DNA of 64,000 nucleotides from CBDCWQ01 sp965223435 (GCA_965223435.1 CBDCWQ010000021.1:682001-746000), one strand, 5' to 3'. Shown: positions 21,201-29,466, counted from the stretch's first letter. Numbers and translations: made by a program. Notes: a model not told the origin generated them from the letters alone.

Positions 21201-24200
21201 GTGATCACCCGGCCCAGGGCGGTGCCTGCCTTGAGCACTTCGCGCATCTTTTGCGCTTGCGCGCTGTCGGGATGGGCCTTGGCGGTGTCTAGGAACTCTT
21301 TTTTCCAACCGGTCTCATCCCACAGACCCACAAAAATCCCGTCCCGCAGGCCGTCTCGCCATTCGACCAAGGCGGCTTGGCCAAGATCGTCGGTTTTTTC
21401 GATTCCGAGCGCGTCCCCGTGGTCCAGGGCTTGGTTGAGCACACTCAGCATGTCGAGATTGTGCTCTGTGACGATGTTCATGGCCTCGGTGGTTTCTTTC
21501 AGGGCCAGCCAAGTGGGCCGTTTGATTTCGCGCCAGGCCCAAAGACCCTCTTTTTCGGCCGATGCGAGTTCGCACGCGTCGCCTGCGGTGCATACTTTGA
21601 CCGATGGCGGCTGCTCTTCATCGATGGTGTCGTAGCCGATGACATCCAGGATGGTGTAGTAGCCCCAACGCTCGCTTTCGGCTGCCCCCAGTGCCCCCAA
21701 AAGAGCAGGTGTTCCGGCATTCCGTAGACCTTGCGTCGACCAGCCGGCACTCATCAGATAGGCTGAAGTGCCGTCCTCCAGAATCACTTGCCTTCGATGT
21801 CGTTTCAAGCCGCGAAGCGCCATCGCGTAACATCGTTGAAACCACGTACGGTCAGCGGTGAGTTCCTCGAATGCCGGTGAGGCCAAAAAGACACCCAGGC
21901 CGTGGGTGGCCCACGCGCTGGCTCCGGTGACCAAACGGGCGTCCTTCCAGCTGTCGCCTTCGGTGTTCCACGAGAAGTGCCATCCTTTGATCTCGTTTTC
22001 GCGGCGGGGGTCGAGAACCGCTTTTGCGCAGAGGTAGCGGGCAAGGCCACGCGCCCGCTCGAAGCCGTGGGCCCCTTTGGAAGCCTGTGCCAAAGCGATG
22101 CCCAGCGTGTAAGCCCATACGCGCTTGTAACTTGCCAAATACTTGGCATCTTCTGCGTCGAGTTGCTCGGCGTGTTCTATGGTTCGTCCCGAGAGGGTGT
22201 CGAGGTGATACTCGCTTTGGTAAAGCGCATCGCCGGTGCTCGGGATATACCGCTCCGCGTAGTAGTAGGCTGGCTTGGGCCCCGCGTTTTCGGTGGGGTC
22301 CTCCAAAGTCCCTTCGGAACGCAGAACATCGACCGGATGGGTGAGGAGGGTGCGTGCGTTGAGGGCTTTTTTGTAATTGCCCGCGACACTGTTGGCTACT
22401 GCCTTGGGCCTTTTGAGGGAAAGGGGCATTGGTTGACCATCGACCAGCACCATCGCACGGGCCAAGACGCCTGACTCAATGGAGACCTCAGCCTGCCCTG
22501 CCTGCAGCCACACCGTGTGCCCGAGTCCGGTGCCGAGGGAACTGGGGGCACGGGAGGCGAGGGCGCTGACCGGGAACGATTGTGACTGGGGGACAATCAT
22601 GGCCTCTTTTGGCTCGTCGTACACCGCGACATCGTCCGCGTTGACGAGACGCAACAGTGCGGAAGCGGACCGACCTTCGGTCAGAGTGCCCTCTTTGATG
22701 TTGACCGAAACCCTTCGGACCGTTGTATCCCAAGAAGCCCGGGTTCCCATGAGCCCATCGTGTTCGGCCGCCCCCGAGGCTTGGGTCACAAACGGTACAT
22801 ACACGAGGGTGCCTTGGGCGGCGACCTCGGGAACGGCGTTGTAGCTTGATGCGTAGCGCGGCCGAGGTGAAGCCGGTGAAGGTTCGCTTGGGGACACGCT
22901 CGACCAATGCGGGGGCTTGACCGAGTGGACCTGAGGGGTGTGGGTGTCTTCGTTGAGTCGCGTCTCGGCCCAAGGACCACCCACCGTGCCATAGAGCGCC
23001 ATGAGACTTGTCCTGGATACGGGCACCTGGCTGTCCGCCTTGCCGTACACCACCACCATCTCTCCGTTTGGGGTGGCCGTCGCCCTCGGCATGTACCCGG
23101 TTGCGACAGACCCGTCGACCACGATCGGCGCTGGTTTTGACCAATGGTCGCCCCCATCGGAAGACTGGGCCACATACAAAGTGCCCGCGGCATGATGGTT
23201 GGCGTCAAAGGCAGGACCCTTTTCGTATACGGTCACAAGCTCCCCCGAGGCGAAGCTTGTCAGACTTGGATACGAGGGTCTGTCTATCCATGCCGGTTCA
23301 GAAATGGTGTCAATCACCGAAACCTGCCAACGGATTTCGACCCCGTTCTCCCAATGAGGACGTTTGTTGTCGGATAAAGGCCCGTCCGTCAGAGGACGCC
23401 GTGCGACTTTCACGTAGTCGGTTTCGTGCCAGGTGCCTTCATAGTGGTACTGATGTTGGAATCCGAGTTCAGGCCAAAGCGCCTCGTCGCCCACTTGGTA
23501 TGCGCGTTTCCAGGTTTTTCGCCAGCCAACCGCAAACCGGGTTGGCTTGAGACCTGGGATAATTTCAGGGCTATACACCGGTGCTTGGTACATGACTTCC
23601 CACGCTGGATTGATCACCGGCTTGTTGTCCCACGATCGGACTTGGCGCCCAACGATGGCGACCTGATGGTCGTTTACGTGAAGCGCGGGCGCGTATACGT
23701 GGGCGTCTTCCCACCAGTGCACGTAGGATTTCTCGGGCGAACCGTCAGGGCCCGGACCGGTGGCTTGGCCTTCTTGATAGGATTCTTCGCACCAGCACCC
23801 TTCACAGGTACATTCGCCCCCGACGGGTTTGTACTTTGCGAGGTGTCGAATCGGCCGACTGTCCGTTGTTCTTCGGTGCAGATCAAAAACACCGGCACGG
23901 ACATCGCTCGGCTGGGGTGAGGATGTTTTTGTCTCGGTTTCAAAGTTTCTTGCGTAGTAGACCTTGGTGCCTTCACTCCAAACCATATGGTGATGGCCAA
24001 AACGATCCAAGGCCATCGAAAGATCGTGTTTGGGCTGCGTGCTGACGGTATCGGACCACCGGGCAACGAATGGGCGTCCGTCGCCGTGGGATTCAAGCAC
24101 CCGGATCTGAAAGCTTGGCGCCGGGGTTCTTGTTTTTTCGATCCAGCCCACCATGACGCGGTCCTTGTGGGCGGCGATGGCCAGATCGACAATTTGACGC

Positions 24201-25342
24201 GATCGAACCGGGGGGGCGACCGTGATGCGCGTTTCGAAGCTGCCTGGGGCTCCGCCCCGATCGCTTCTCGCGTAGACGATTTCGTGGGTGCCGCCTTTTT
24301 TTTGACCATAGACGAGGTGCACCTGTTTCACGCCCCCATGGGTTGTTATGGCTGCTTGGGGCAGCCATGCCCCGCCCACTGTTTTGATGGCGGTTTCGGG
24401 CGGCTCGAACGCACCCGGCGAAAGCACGGGTTTTGCTTTTCGCACCGTCTGTTCCACCGGATTGGACAGATCTGATGAGCGGACCGTGCCCGCGCCATCA
24501 TCAAAAACCGCCCGGATACGATAGCGATAGACACCATACTGCGGAACGTTCTCTCGGATGCTCGTTTCTTGGGTGATGGTGACCGACCCCTCGGAAAGGA
24601 CGTCCTGGTCATGACCCAAGTGCTCACGATGGACGTGGTAAGAAAGTTGAGGCGTGGCTGGGATTGGGGCGCCGTCTTGAAAGAATTGAGGCGCGGTCCA
24701 AGACAAATGCACAACTCTTTCCTGGTGGGTTGCGAACACCTGGGTGGGTGGAAAGGGAGAGGACGATGCGGTCGGGGGCATCGAAGATGTCGTATGGGAC
24801 AAGTCCGCGTGGGGGTTCTCGACCGAGGTCTCTGCCCAATATCCGAAGCCCGGAACAAGTTCTTGTCCTAAGGGCACTCGAACAAAGTCTTGGGCGATGG
24901 CATCCCATCGAAGCAACCGCGTCGTGAGGGGGCCTTTATAAAGGGCAGGCTCAGAAACGCCTATGAAACTAAAGCGGCCTGTCTGTGTTTTCTGGAGCCC
25001 TTGAGGATCTGATGCCGGGCGGGTCATCCCCGCAAAATCGATGGCCGTCAATGCATAGATCCAATAGCCCGCGATGCCAGTGGCGTCTTTTGTCAGGCCG
25101 ACACCGATGGGGGACTGGACCCGGGTGGTCGGGTTCGGGCCCACGGGCCATACTTCGAGAACGTCATGGTGTTGGTGCAGGAAAGTCGCATCTTCTAGGG
25201 GGAGGCTCAACAGATTCCAGCCCGGCAGAATTGAGTATTTGGGTGTGGTACGGGTTGTTTCCGGCCCCGCTGAGGCGACAGCTCCTGCGAAAGAGAGCAC
25301 CCACAACGTGGTTAGAATCGATAGGCAAGTCATGCGGTACAT
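15290..25342 (-). CDS. Giant secreted toxin-like protein 2, paralogue of the 3016-residue protein
   Basis: 3350 residues from an ATG behind AAGGAATTCCC. Signal peptide 1-25 (ending AVASA), then a GWNLLSLPL domain from about 40, a fibronectin type III domain at about 207-304 (VVHLSWTAP to YRYRIRAVFDDG), sialidase-like blades with an Asp-box SSDGGDHW near 733, an alpha/alpha-toroid-like region 1070-1567 (FSWNTEGDSWKDARLVTGA; DHGFPYSSQRI), and a further helical region 1585-1840 absent from the paralogue. The next roughly 700 residues are different from the paralogue and unrecognised. The C-terminal block (from VPLGEEYDLTVENIRKWL on) is again shared. Short direct matches to the other giant, such as GTWHETDYVKVARRPL against GTWHEVDEIKVARRPL, show common ancestry. 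The coding region for the last third looks less GC-rich. Export and a contact or predatory role are inferred. Confidence 0.75.
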   Translation of the reverse strand: MYRMTCLSILTTLWVLSFAGAVASAGPETTRTTPKYSILPGWNLLSLPLEDATFLHQHHDVLEVWPVGPNPTTRVQSPIGVGLTKDATGIAGYWIYALTAIDFAGMTRPASDPQGLQKTQTGRFSFIGVSEPALYKGPLTTRLLRWDAIAQDFVRVPLGQELVPGFGYWAETSVENPHADLSHTTSSMPPTASSSPFPPTQVFATHQERVVHLSWTAPQFFQDGAPIPATPQLSYHVHREHLGHDQDVLSEGSVTITQETSIRENVPQYGVYRYRIRAVFDDGAGTVRSSDLSNPVEQTVRKAKPVLSPGAFEPPETAIKTVGGAWLPQAAITTHGGVKQVHLVYGQKKGGTHEIVYARSDRGGAPGSFETRITVAPPVRSRQIVDLAIAAHKDRVMVGWIEKTRTPAPSFQIRVLESHGDGRPFVARWSDTVSTQPKHDLSMALDRFGHHHMVWSEGTKVYYARNFETETKTSSPQPSDVRAGVFDLHRRTTDSRPIRHLAKYKPVGGECTCEGCWCEESYQEGQATGPGPDGSPEKSYVHWWEDAHVYAPALHVNDHQVAIVGRQVRSWDNKPVINPAWEVMYQAPVYSPEIIPGLKPTRFAVGWRKTWKRAYQVGDEALWPELGFQHQYHYEGTWHETDYVKVARRPLTDGPLSDNKRPHWENGVEIRWQVSVIDTISEPAWIDRPSYPSLTSFASGELVTVYEKGPAFDANHHAAGTLYVAQSSDGGDHWSKPAPIVVDGSVATGYMPRATATPNGEMVVVYGKADSQVPVSRTSLMALYGTVGGPWAETRLNEDTHTPQVHSVKPPHWSSVSPSEPSPASPRPRYASSYNAVPEVAAQGTLVYVPFVTQASGAAEHDGLMGTRASWDTTVRRVSVNIKEGTLTEGRSASALLRLVNADDVAVYDEPKEAMIVPQSQSFPVSALASRAPSSLGTGLGHTVWLQAGQAEVSIESGVLARAMVLVDGQPMPLSLKRPKAVANSVAGNYKKALNARTLLTHPVDVLRSEGTLEDPTENAGPKPAYYYAERYIPSTGDALYQSEYHLDTLSGRTIEHAEQLDAEDAKYLASYKRVWAYTLGIALAQASKGAHGFERARGLARYLCAKAVLDPRRENEIKGWHFSWNTEGDSWKDARLVTGASAWATHGLGVFLASPAFEELTADRTWFQRCYAMALRGLKRHRRQVILEDGTSAYLMSAGWSTQGLRNAGTPALLGALGAAESERWGYYTILDVIGYDTIDEEQPPSVKVCTAGDACELASAEKEGLWAWREIKRPTWLALKETTEAMNIVTEHNLDMLSVLNQALDHGDALGIEKTDDLGQAALVEWRDGLRDGIFVGLWDETGWKKEFLDTAKAHPDSAQAQKMREVLKAGTALGRVITGSGDLVPMAANQDSPATTYRVGQKSVHSAIDNCSWLSLSVDHAALDTTHVARLDRCLTYTLIQYAKPLSFCDTTKPTGCPGAPSYYGTHYFQNAFRDPYIAPSHLQESSYHLEATMGLILGLLVFVEAHPDHPSAQGFEQEARHLWADAQRFIQDHGFPYSSQRIPNLSTLLLSSTAVIWFMDVYEYFEKKDGHFDRPLKHYAAHVDLFSLRSFIDSSYADAIPVDGLWAVSGHDEDGPYSVMHEQALLLMAAVSRRDAEGATQLTEGLLGVLMESEPNMPYAVDAQNGAPRAPYGDAALASRLLTLYALNHYLVWADTAEHDAQLREKGWAVLSSSLFALEAEHKGFWVGGPDSNDGLFRSDEETTHVDTDESVLGYFLLRQAVPVDLRFEWWADRLAQKLHSLCWDPVLEWPLKRVLANNVNEVADSPKTLALCALFHQSRGEWHHAQRLLDGLAFLRSRSGSKSPELTSRGSRVAGLLKDPLGFLNLIGEAWVRRALAPMDPREEELALLQLSALSSITETESNPVLGAAANLLEAPRGAWGVDAGPAVILRPSRGSFEILEAMSDTDYQMALQTGLAERIVEVLTALLATDNPRDGFDILFRELLRLRFGIDSLSADAQPSHADPSTWVARYREAPKAELVQKTVYQLGSFCEHEQTLVGASRISLDDATGFERACRVVERHIPPQIRARVGYPSGELFEVLALDPGGETHGMHQLVLAIHNDLVTQQMLAWPSDDHAEPPSSGIQPGAAPHWTGPELLRTYPHSPPLADPSVAEVQEAIRSRLVAANRDGINRHLNGAPMEPERGPMLVFALPTVDALEALHPASPHYWKPASVALRVSLSDEFRPHISFVIPGRLAHAPRHPRTDADQVTSHALRSFVNTWAEGDLFSLGQHIGIDPAWLHTLLKTGVLPEEDFRSLGAMGLGAQERNGWRTRFNVREAGSDSGRLDEFRTWVQHTGIPDGAFAEDLNQDFAQPKPVAELNEASLRALQRIRGAEKGLYQSLKTLLSFDPHVAAWIAPWTLPAGMLLTGKQDADMTTMVVFDEAPSGAWVRVGSVAATDVMREIGPLSGVDFSGVTYSFESESDLRSHGVFVGQDGSPNRYDPDRIYGFDAQHLDDLLPLDTVFPDSSARSPGFVLVPDAPKIAKGDEQVHVYALDSDLTRSTIVDEFLRHHLWWQSVLSIAQYIVDDGARRLFLSSMKGMILGWFFNTHAAEHAGGWPAHGRNGRGDRPFWWSDQPGYASYHELSTGGGPQTHPSPSKPDTGSEGASSIEATPSPGSGKDASGVYGPARKLSYEELRSLIGLNNIAWSNSKPLASSEAFHSLLKETWRRTAAGKTDDEANTKGDVRYHTFHRELQIYMFGGDADIDELRENDGEDSLYAGQDIGRLFLTGPDSLYFEPRLQYNTPAMTVSAHYAEYDTTLDAMPNGDDLRDQILEEFLWTQSRVDALLKKPNDEILNRMRIGFGIEWRDFDFAPAFELNGVAYFELLAVTPAQNWGPGKIVRPSSLSSDFLEGASDDGNTFKLDWWSDNFSYRLGTLTKLNDIPYRFWVKKVTDTFRNIVPDGQNDFFLPRYDGHGGVLLIQYENLGNLPVEHKPLLDNTVPLGEEYDLTVENIRKWLGTELWLHFGAEDTHPLIDGLPLDDNSHPTQDALESLFRRMSNGVDRRHITPEGDSIPGFLNWFRIVFGPALVSGRYNYLAGRMLDDDARTDVTTGLGLARLVDASKNSGVGAKFAFFTESWEPFIDLSELEDFYPKLQEKYYVVNLETAKRIGNGSLVHNEQLESTIREGIGSVWDIFFAPGLDHSGPNRDPGKAVARVLLRSKHVTNWSNIEKIDASVLKDLLPEGAVSKTDPTGLDLKWYANEYDDLYWSHMEFNRKIHELLKDDTHAFYLAQLVQFDDDTKGKEKGVIHVYKHSNTSEARDPKNKRDFGSDEGHDPTGDDCCIPVFPEQLIRPEPVPLTVR

Positions 25343-25617
25343 GGGAATTCCTTGTTTTCCCGCACACCATCGACATGGGCCGCGGTGTTGTCAACGCTTT
25401 TGCTTGTTGTTTTCGTGCGCAAGATATATGGCGTAAGTGGTCTCCCGGGAGGGTCCCGTACAAAGCCCACTTGTGGACAGTCTGCTGTCCTCTTTTGTCC
25501 ACCGCGAAAAAAAAGGCGCGGGGTGTGCGTTTGAATGTGTCGCGTTGCGGAGCGGCAAGACCCTGGTGGTGCACGATCGGCCGCAAGAACCCCCGGCGGG
25601 GGTCGACCGGCTGGGGT

Positions 25618-26322
25618 CTATGTTTCGTGGAGCACCTGGTAACGATGACTTTTGGTGTCCAGGAGCAAGAACTCGCACCTTCCGGCGACGCAAGCGCCGC
25701 TGTTGAGGTAGAGGAGGTCTTGTTGTTCTACGTGGGCGGCTCGGTGGGTGTGCCCGTTCACAACAATGTCCGCACCCATCTGCTTGCCGACGGTGGCTGC
25801 GGCCTTGGCGAGCTCCGCGCTGTTGCTGTCGTGCGGCAACGCTCCGTGGGGGTCGACGAGGGAGGTGATGGGGAGGCCGGCACGCTCCAGCATGCCTCCA
25901 AGCCAGATGCCGAATCGACCGACAGGCGCTTGGCCTCGCGCGAGCCAGTCCAGTTGGTGTCCATGGAACAGCACGATGGATACGCCGTCGGCTTTGACGG
26001 TGTGAACCTCAGGGGTGCCGTGCCTCTTTTCGGTGATGGCGTCGTGGTTGCCTTGGACGAGCTGGTATGTGGGGTGGTTCACCGCGCGGTCCGCGATTCG
26101 AGGATAGGCGGTCATTGCGTTTTGCAGCTCATCGGCCGAGGGCCCCGGGGTTCGGCCCCTCAGCGTCTCGAAGATGTCTCCCAGAAGCACAATGTGGTCG
26201 ACGGCACGCTCGAGGCGAGTGAGGACCCTCATGAGCCGTTGTTCGGCCTGAGCGTGTCGCCCGAATCGGTCCAACGGATTTTTTGCTCCGAGGTGGAGAT
26301 CACTCAGGACCGCGATCTGCAT
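25618..26322 (-). CDS. Calcineurin-like metallophosphoesterase (UDP-diacylglucosamine diphosphatase-like)
   Basis: 234 residues from an ATG preceded by GGAGGGG. The metal-binding motifs are complete and in order: SDLHLG (8-13), LLGDIFE (46-52), QGNHD (90-94), FHGHQLDW (118-125) and NGHTH (189-193). Length and motif spacing fit small phosphoesterases such as LpxH-like enzymes, but the LpxH-specific lid is not obvious, so the substrate is open. It is followed on the same strand, 55 bases upstream, by the saccharopine dehydrogenase-like gene. Confidence 0.88.
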   Translation of the reverse strand: MQIAVLSDLHLGAKNPLDRFGRHAQAEQRLMRVLTRLERAVDHIVLLGDIFETLRGRTPGPSADELQNAMTAYPRIADRAVNHPTYQLVQGNHDAITEKRHGTPEVHTVKADGVSIVLFHGHQLDWLARGQAPVGRFGIWLGGMLERAGLPITSLVDPHGALPHDSNSAELAKAAATVGKQMGADIVVNGHTHRAAHVEQQDLLYLNSGACVAGRCEFLLLDTKSHRYQVLHET

Positions 26323-26377
26323 GGATCAATCCCCTCCGCCCACGGCAATCAATAGGGTTCGTTCGGGTCTATGCCAG

Positions 26378-27544
26378 TCAGCCGAGGGTTGAATGCTCCA
26401 CCGTGATCTGCCGTTTGGCGAGGGCTTTGTCAAAAGCGTCGGGGTCGACTGCTTTTTCGAGCGGGGACGCCCCGGGTGCGATGTGGCCTTGGGCCTGGAA
26501 TGCGGTGACGATGGCGGCTGAGAACGCGGTGGTTCGCTCCATGGCCGAAAATCCGGTGTCTGGGTCGTAGTGGTCGATGAGGCGGGAGCGATGGTGGATG
26601 CGCTTTCCTTCCTGCTGTCCGAAGACGTCGACCTGAAGCACAAGGAGGTCTGGTTCGTCCGGGTGGGTCCAGGCTTGTTCCATCAGGGTGTGGAAGAGTT
26701 CGAGTGGCACCACTTCATTGCCCGAGATCGTACACGGCTTGGTGTCCATGAACCCAAGTGACTCAAATAGCTTGATTTTTTCTAGGTGACCCGGATATCG
26801 AATCGTCTTGTAGTCGTAACTTTTGAGCTGGCCCGCGTAGGTATAAGGGCACGTGGAGCTCCCGCCACTGGTGGTGAACGCCTCAACGGTCCCGATGGGT
26901 TCGGGGAGCTCAAAGGTCTCTTTTTCGGTGAGACACGCAAGTTCTTGCACCTGCCCGTCGCGCAGGACGATCGCCTTACCCCGATACTCATTGGTCAGCC
27001 CGCGAATCGAAAACAAAAGTCGATACCCAAGAGGCAGATCTTTGTTCTTGGGCAGGCCGCCACACCGGATGCGCACATGATCTGCTCGCCCCACCCGCGC
27101 CATACCCAAAACCGCCAGGGTATTGGCCATGCCGGGGGCGACGCCGCAATCGGGGACGACGCTTACGCCTTGGCTTTTGGCCAATCCATCGAGCGCCAGT
27201 TCTTCTTGGACGAGTCCGGTGTGTCCCCCGAGATCGTTGAAATGAACCCCTACTTCGACGGCGGCCCGCGCCAGGCCTGGATTGAGGTGGTAGGGGGCCG
27301 CACTGAGGCAAGCATGCATGCCATCCAGCGCTTCACGCACCGCTGTGGTATCACGCGCATCGAGCGACACACCTTTGCTCACCGGACGGGCCGCCAGGCG
27401 GTTCACGCGTTTTTTTGCCCGTTCGGCGACCTCGCGGTCCGCGTCGGCGATCACCACTTCGTCGGCGTCGCCAAAACGCGCAAGATCGTAAGCTGCAGCC
27501 GTGCCCTGCATGCCCGCGCCGATGACCAGAACTCGAACCCCCAT
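26378..27544 (-). CDS. Saccharopine dehydrogenase-family oxidoreductase
   Basis: 388 residues; GGAGGG lies about 11 bases before the ATG. An N-terminal Rossmann fold is visible (VLVIGAGMQGTAAAYDLAR), then D and A/T residues of the NAD(P) site (VVIADAD) and CLSAAPYHLN followed by FNDLGGHTG, typical of saccharopine reductase-type enzymes. The C-terminal half (GGLPKNKDLPLGY, TNEYRGKA, FTTSGG) also fits the family. The likely role is lysine or related amino-acid metabolism, but the exact substrate cannot be set. Confidence 0.88.
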   Translation of the reverse strand: MGVRVLVIGAGMQGTAAAYDLARFGDADEVVIADADREVAERAKKRVNRLAARPVSKGVSLDARDTTAVREALDGMHACLSAAPYHLNPGLARAAVEVGVHFNDLGGHTGLVQEELALDGLAKSQGVSVVPDCGVAPGMANTLAVLGMARVGRADHVRIRCGGLPKNKDLPLGYRLLFSIRGLTNEYRGKAIVLRDGQVQELACLTEKETFELPEPIGTVEAFTTSGGSSTCPYTYAGQLKSYDYKTIRYPGHLEKIKLFESLGFMDTKPCTISGNEVVPLELFHTLMEQAWTHPDEPDLLVLQVDVFGQQEGKRIHHRSRLIDHYDPDTGFSAMERTTAFSAAIVTAFQAQGHIAPGASPLEKAVDPDAFDKALAKRQITVEHSTLG

Positions 27545-27675
27545 CTGCGGACTAACCCTCCACGAGCGCCGATGTATGTCAAGGCCTTGTCTTTGTTCTG
27601 GTGTGTGATGGATCGAAATCGAGAACGTCCGTTGTCAACATCCTCGGCAGACGTGAAAATGAAAGGACGCGGGCG

Positions 27676-28719
27676 ATGGTTTTTGTTCCTTCTAAAAGCG
27701 GCGGCATGAGCACCGGCCAAATGGTTGCCGTGCACGACGCCCGTTCGGCCGACGATGCCCAGCGGGTGGTTCGGATGCTCGAGGCCCATGCGATTCCCGC
27801 CATGCTGAACGAAGAACTGGGGCAGCAATTCGCGCTTTGGGAGGCGCCGCTGGGCGATGGCACCCATCGGGTGTTGGTCCCCTCGATGATGCTCCCCTCG
27901 GCCATCGAGATTTTGCATCACAGTGCGTTTTTGGAGCTGGACGCGGGTCTTCTTCGCGAGACAGAGGCTTGGCCGTCAGAAGACGAAGACGATCGCCCCA
28001 TTGAACTTGAATTGCCCGCGCCAACCAGCCTTGAGAGGCGTCTCGTTCCGGTGCTTTTGGCCATCGCGGTGTGCGGCATCGTTCAAGGGCTGCTCGGCAT
28101 GCGTTTTGGCGCCGATCGGGTTGTTGCCCAGCTTGCCGTGCATTTGCCCCTCGGCCCTGAGAGTTGGCGTTTGGTGACCGGCGGTCTTATCCATGCGAAC
28201 CCGGTTCACTTTTTCGGGAACGCCGCCCTGGGGCTCATGCTGGCCACCGTGCTCTTCGGTACCCATCTTGCGGGCCCCACCATTTTGGTTTGGCTTTTGT
28301 CTTCTGGATTCGGATTGGGGGCGGAGGCCCTTCTTTCGGATACCCATGTGCACGTTCTTGGGGCGAGCGCAGGGAATTACGGTTTGGTGGGCTTGTGGGC
28401 GCGTGGTCAGCTCGGCCGCGCGGAGGTTTCACTGCTTTCAGGCCGCGAGCGAATGCGGACTGTGGGCCTGTTGCTTCTCTTGGTGCCGATGGCTCTGACC
28501 CCGATTACGACGTCTGGGGCAAAGGTTGCGGTTGTGGCCCACCTCGTGGGCTTTTTGGTCGCATTTTTTGCCGGTGGTGTTTTTCGCCGGCGGCTCCTCC
28601 CCGAAAATTTCGACGCTGTGGCTCGCCGCGCGCGCGTCGCTTGGGGTTTGGCGGTCTTGTTGATCGGCGGCGCTGTGACGTCAGCTTTGGTCCAAAGCTG
28701 GGCTCTGGCCCGCGTGTGA
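27676..28719 (+). CDS. Rhomboid-family intramembrane serine protease with N-terminal DUF2007-like domain
   Basis: 347 residues from the ATG at 27676, which has GAAAGGAC eight bases before it. Residues 15-95 resemble the small DUF2007 domain (DARSADDAQRVVRMLEAHA to HRVLVPSMM). Residues 120-345 hold six to seven membrane helices. Rhomboid marks are WRLVTGGLIHANPVHFFGN (His and Asn of helix 2), GASAGNYGLVG (Ser of helix 4; the usual GxSG is GASA here) and AHLVGFLVAFFAG (His of helix 6). A Ser-His dyad is therefore present. It cleaves membrane proteins within the bilayer; the target is unknown. The DUF2007 fusion suggests a signal-sensing role. Confidence 0.82.
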   Translation: MVFVPSKSGGMSTGQMVAVHDARSADDAQRVVRMLEAHAIPAMLNEELGQQFALWEAPLGDGTHRVLVPSMMLPSAIEILHHSAFLELDAGLLRETEAWPSEDEDDRPIELELPAPTSLERRLVPVLLAIAVCGIVQGLLGMRFGADRVVAQLAVHLPLGPESWRLVTGGLIHANPVHFFGNAALGLMLATVLFGTHLAGPTILVWLLSSGFGLGAEALLSDTHVHVLGASAGNYGLVGLWARGQLGRAEVSLLSGRERMRTVGLLLLLVPMALTPITTSGAKVAVVAHLVGFLVAFFAGGVFRRRLLPENFDAVARRARVAWGLAVLLIGGAVTSALVQSWALARV

Positions 28720-28729
28720 AGGTAAAGTG

Positions 28730-29059
28730 ATGTTGAAGCAAATCGTATCAAGGCCAAACCCGGTCGAACTTGTCCTCTCCTTTTGCTTCGACACCGTCGA
28801 AGACTTCGTGGCCGAATATGCAGATTGCATCCAACAAAGCGGTATGCGCATCCGCTCTCACGACGCCAAAACCGAGGGGGCCCACGTCTACCTTCGTTTT
28901 GGGCTCCTCGATGGGACGACGCTGGTGGCCGGCATGGGCAAAGTGGTTCGGGTTGAATCCGAGCCTTCGGCCCTTTTTGTCGAATGCCAAGAATTCGATT
29001 CCGACGCGCACAACCTTATAGAAGCCATCGTTCGGCGTCGCCAACTGGTCAACGGTTGA
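28730..29059 (+). CDS. PilZ/TIGR02266-like small protein
   Basis: 109 residues starting 10 bases after the rhomboid gene; ATG chosen over the GTG three bases earlier. The pattern FVAEYADCIQQSGMRIRS followed by VYLRFGLLDGTTLVAGMGKV matches the myxobacterial PilZ-like family, but the usual RxxxR and the SxGG signature is replaced by QQSGM, so c-di-GMP binding is doubtful. Cytosolic, probably co-transcribed with the rhomboid gene. A hairpin follows it. Confidence 0.65.
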   Translation: MLKQIVSRPNPVELVLSFCFDTVEDFVAEYADCIQQSGMRIRSHDAKTEGAHVYLRFGLLDGTTLVAGMGKVVRVESEPSALFVECQEFDSDAHNLIEAIVRRRQLVNG

Positions 29060-29075
29060 TCGGTCCCATATCGAA

Positions 29076-29098
29076 GGGATCCGAGGGATGGATCCCTC
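29076..29098. terminator. Hairpin after the PilZ-like gene, two alternative folds
   Basis: GGGATCC (29076-29082) pairs with GGATCCC (29090-29096). Alternatively GAGGGAT (29083-29089) pairs with ATCCCTC (29092-29098). Both are perfect 7-bp stems and exclude each other. It lies between the end of the PilZ-like gene and the convergent Kelch remnant. Confidence 0.6.
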
Positions 29099-29107
29099 AG
29101 GGATTTC

Positions 29108-29389
29108 TTAAATACATCGAGCCCACACGGTACGCATGTCACCTTTGAACCAGGTATCGGTTCCGCCTCCGAACACGTATAGAACGCCGTCGACGATTTT
29201 TGCGCCTGGGCTGACCAGCTTCGCCGGCAGGTCGAACGCGCGCCTCCAACGGGTGCCATCGTATCGATAGATGGTGTTTTGTCCGCGAGGTTGGCGTGCG
29301 CTGTTGACGCCACTTATGGTCCAGATTTCGTCATCGTGCGTGAACGTCGCCCATTCATGGTGAGAACGTGCCTCCGGGCTTGGTCCCAT
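29108..29389 (-). pseudogene. Kelch-repeat protein remnant, 5' end lost
   Basis: 93 residues that look like the last one or two blades of a Kelch-type propeller: EWATFTHDDEIWTISGVN, TIYRYDGTRWRRAFDLP, GAKIVDGVLYVFGGGTD. There is no signal peptide or start-proximal ribosome-binding site. Directly upstream (29401-29466) an 18-bp repeat would encode VPPTED units in a different frame, which is typical of a linker after a lipoprotein signal. I infer a frameshifted and deleted gene, possibly by repeat slippage. A very short intact protein is less likely. Confidence 0.55.
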
Positions 29390-29400
29390 CTGTGGGGCAT

Positions 29401-29466
29401 ATCTTCGGTGGGTGGCACATCTTCGGTGGGTGGCACATCTTCGGTGGGTGGCACATCTTCGGTGGG
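29401..29466. repeat. 18-bp tandem repeat, three full copies and one partial
   Basis: The unit ATCTTCGGTGGGTGGCAC occurs at 29401, 29419 and 29437, with a 12-base partial copy at 29455. The copies are identical. On the minus strand one frame reads VPPTED per unit. Confidence 0.95.

Noticed and set aside
24985..26355. 456-codon plus-strand open frame over giant 2 and the phosphoesterase gene
   Set aside because: It runs antisense through two well-supported genes and shows no recognisable protein features.
29401..29466. Possible CRISPR array
   Set aside because: The 18-bp units are directly adjacent without spacers; it is a plain tandem repeat.
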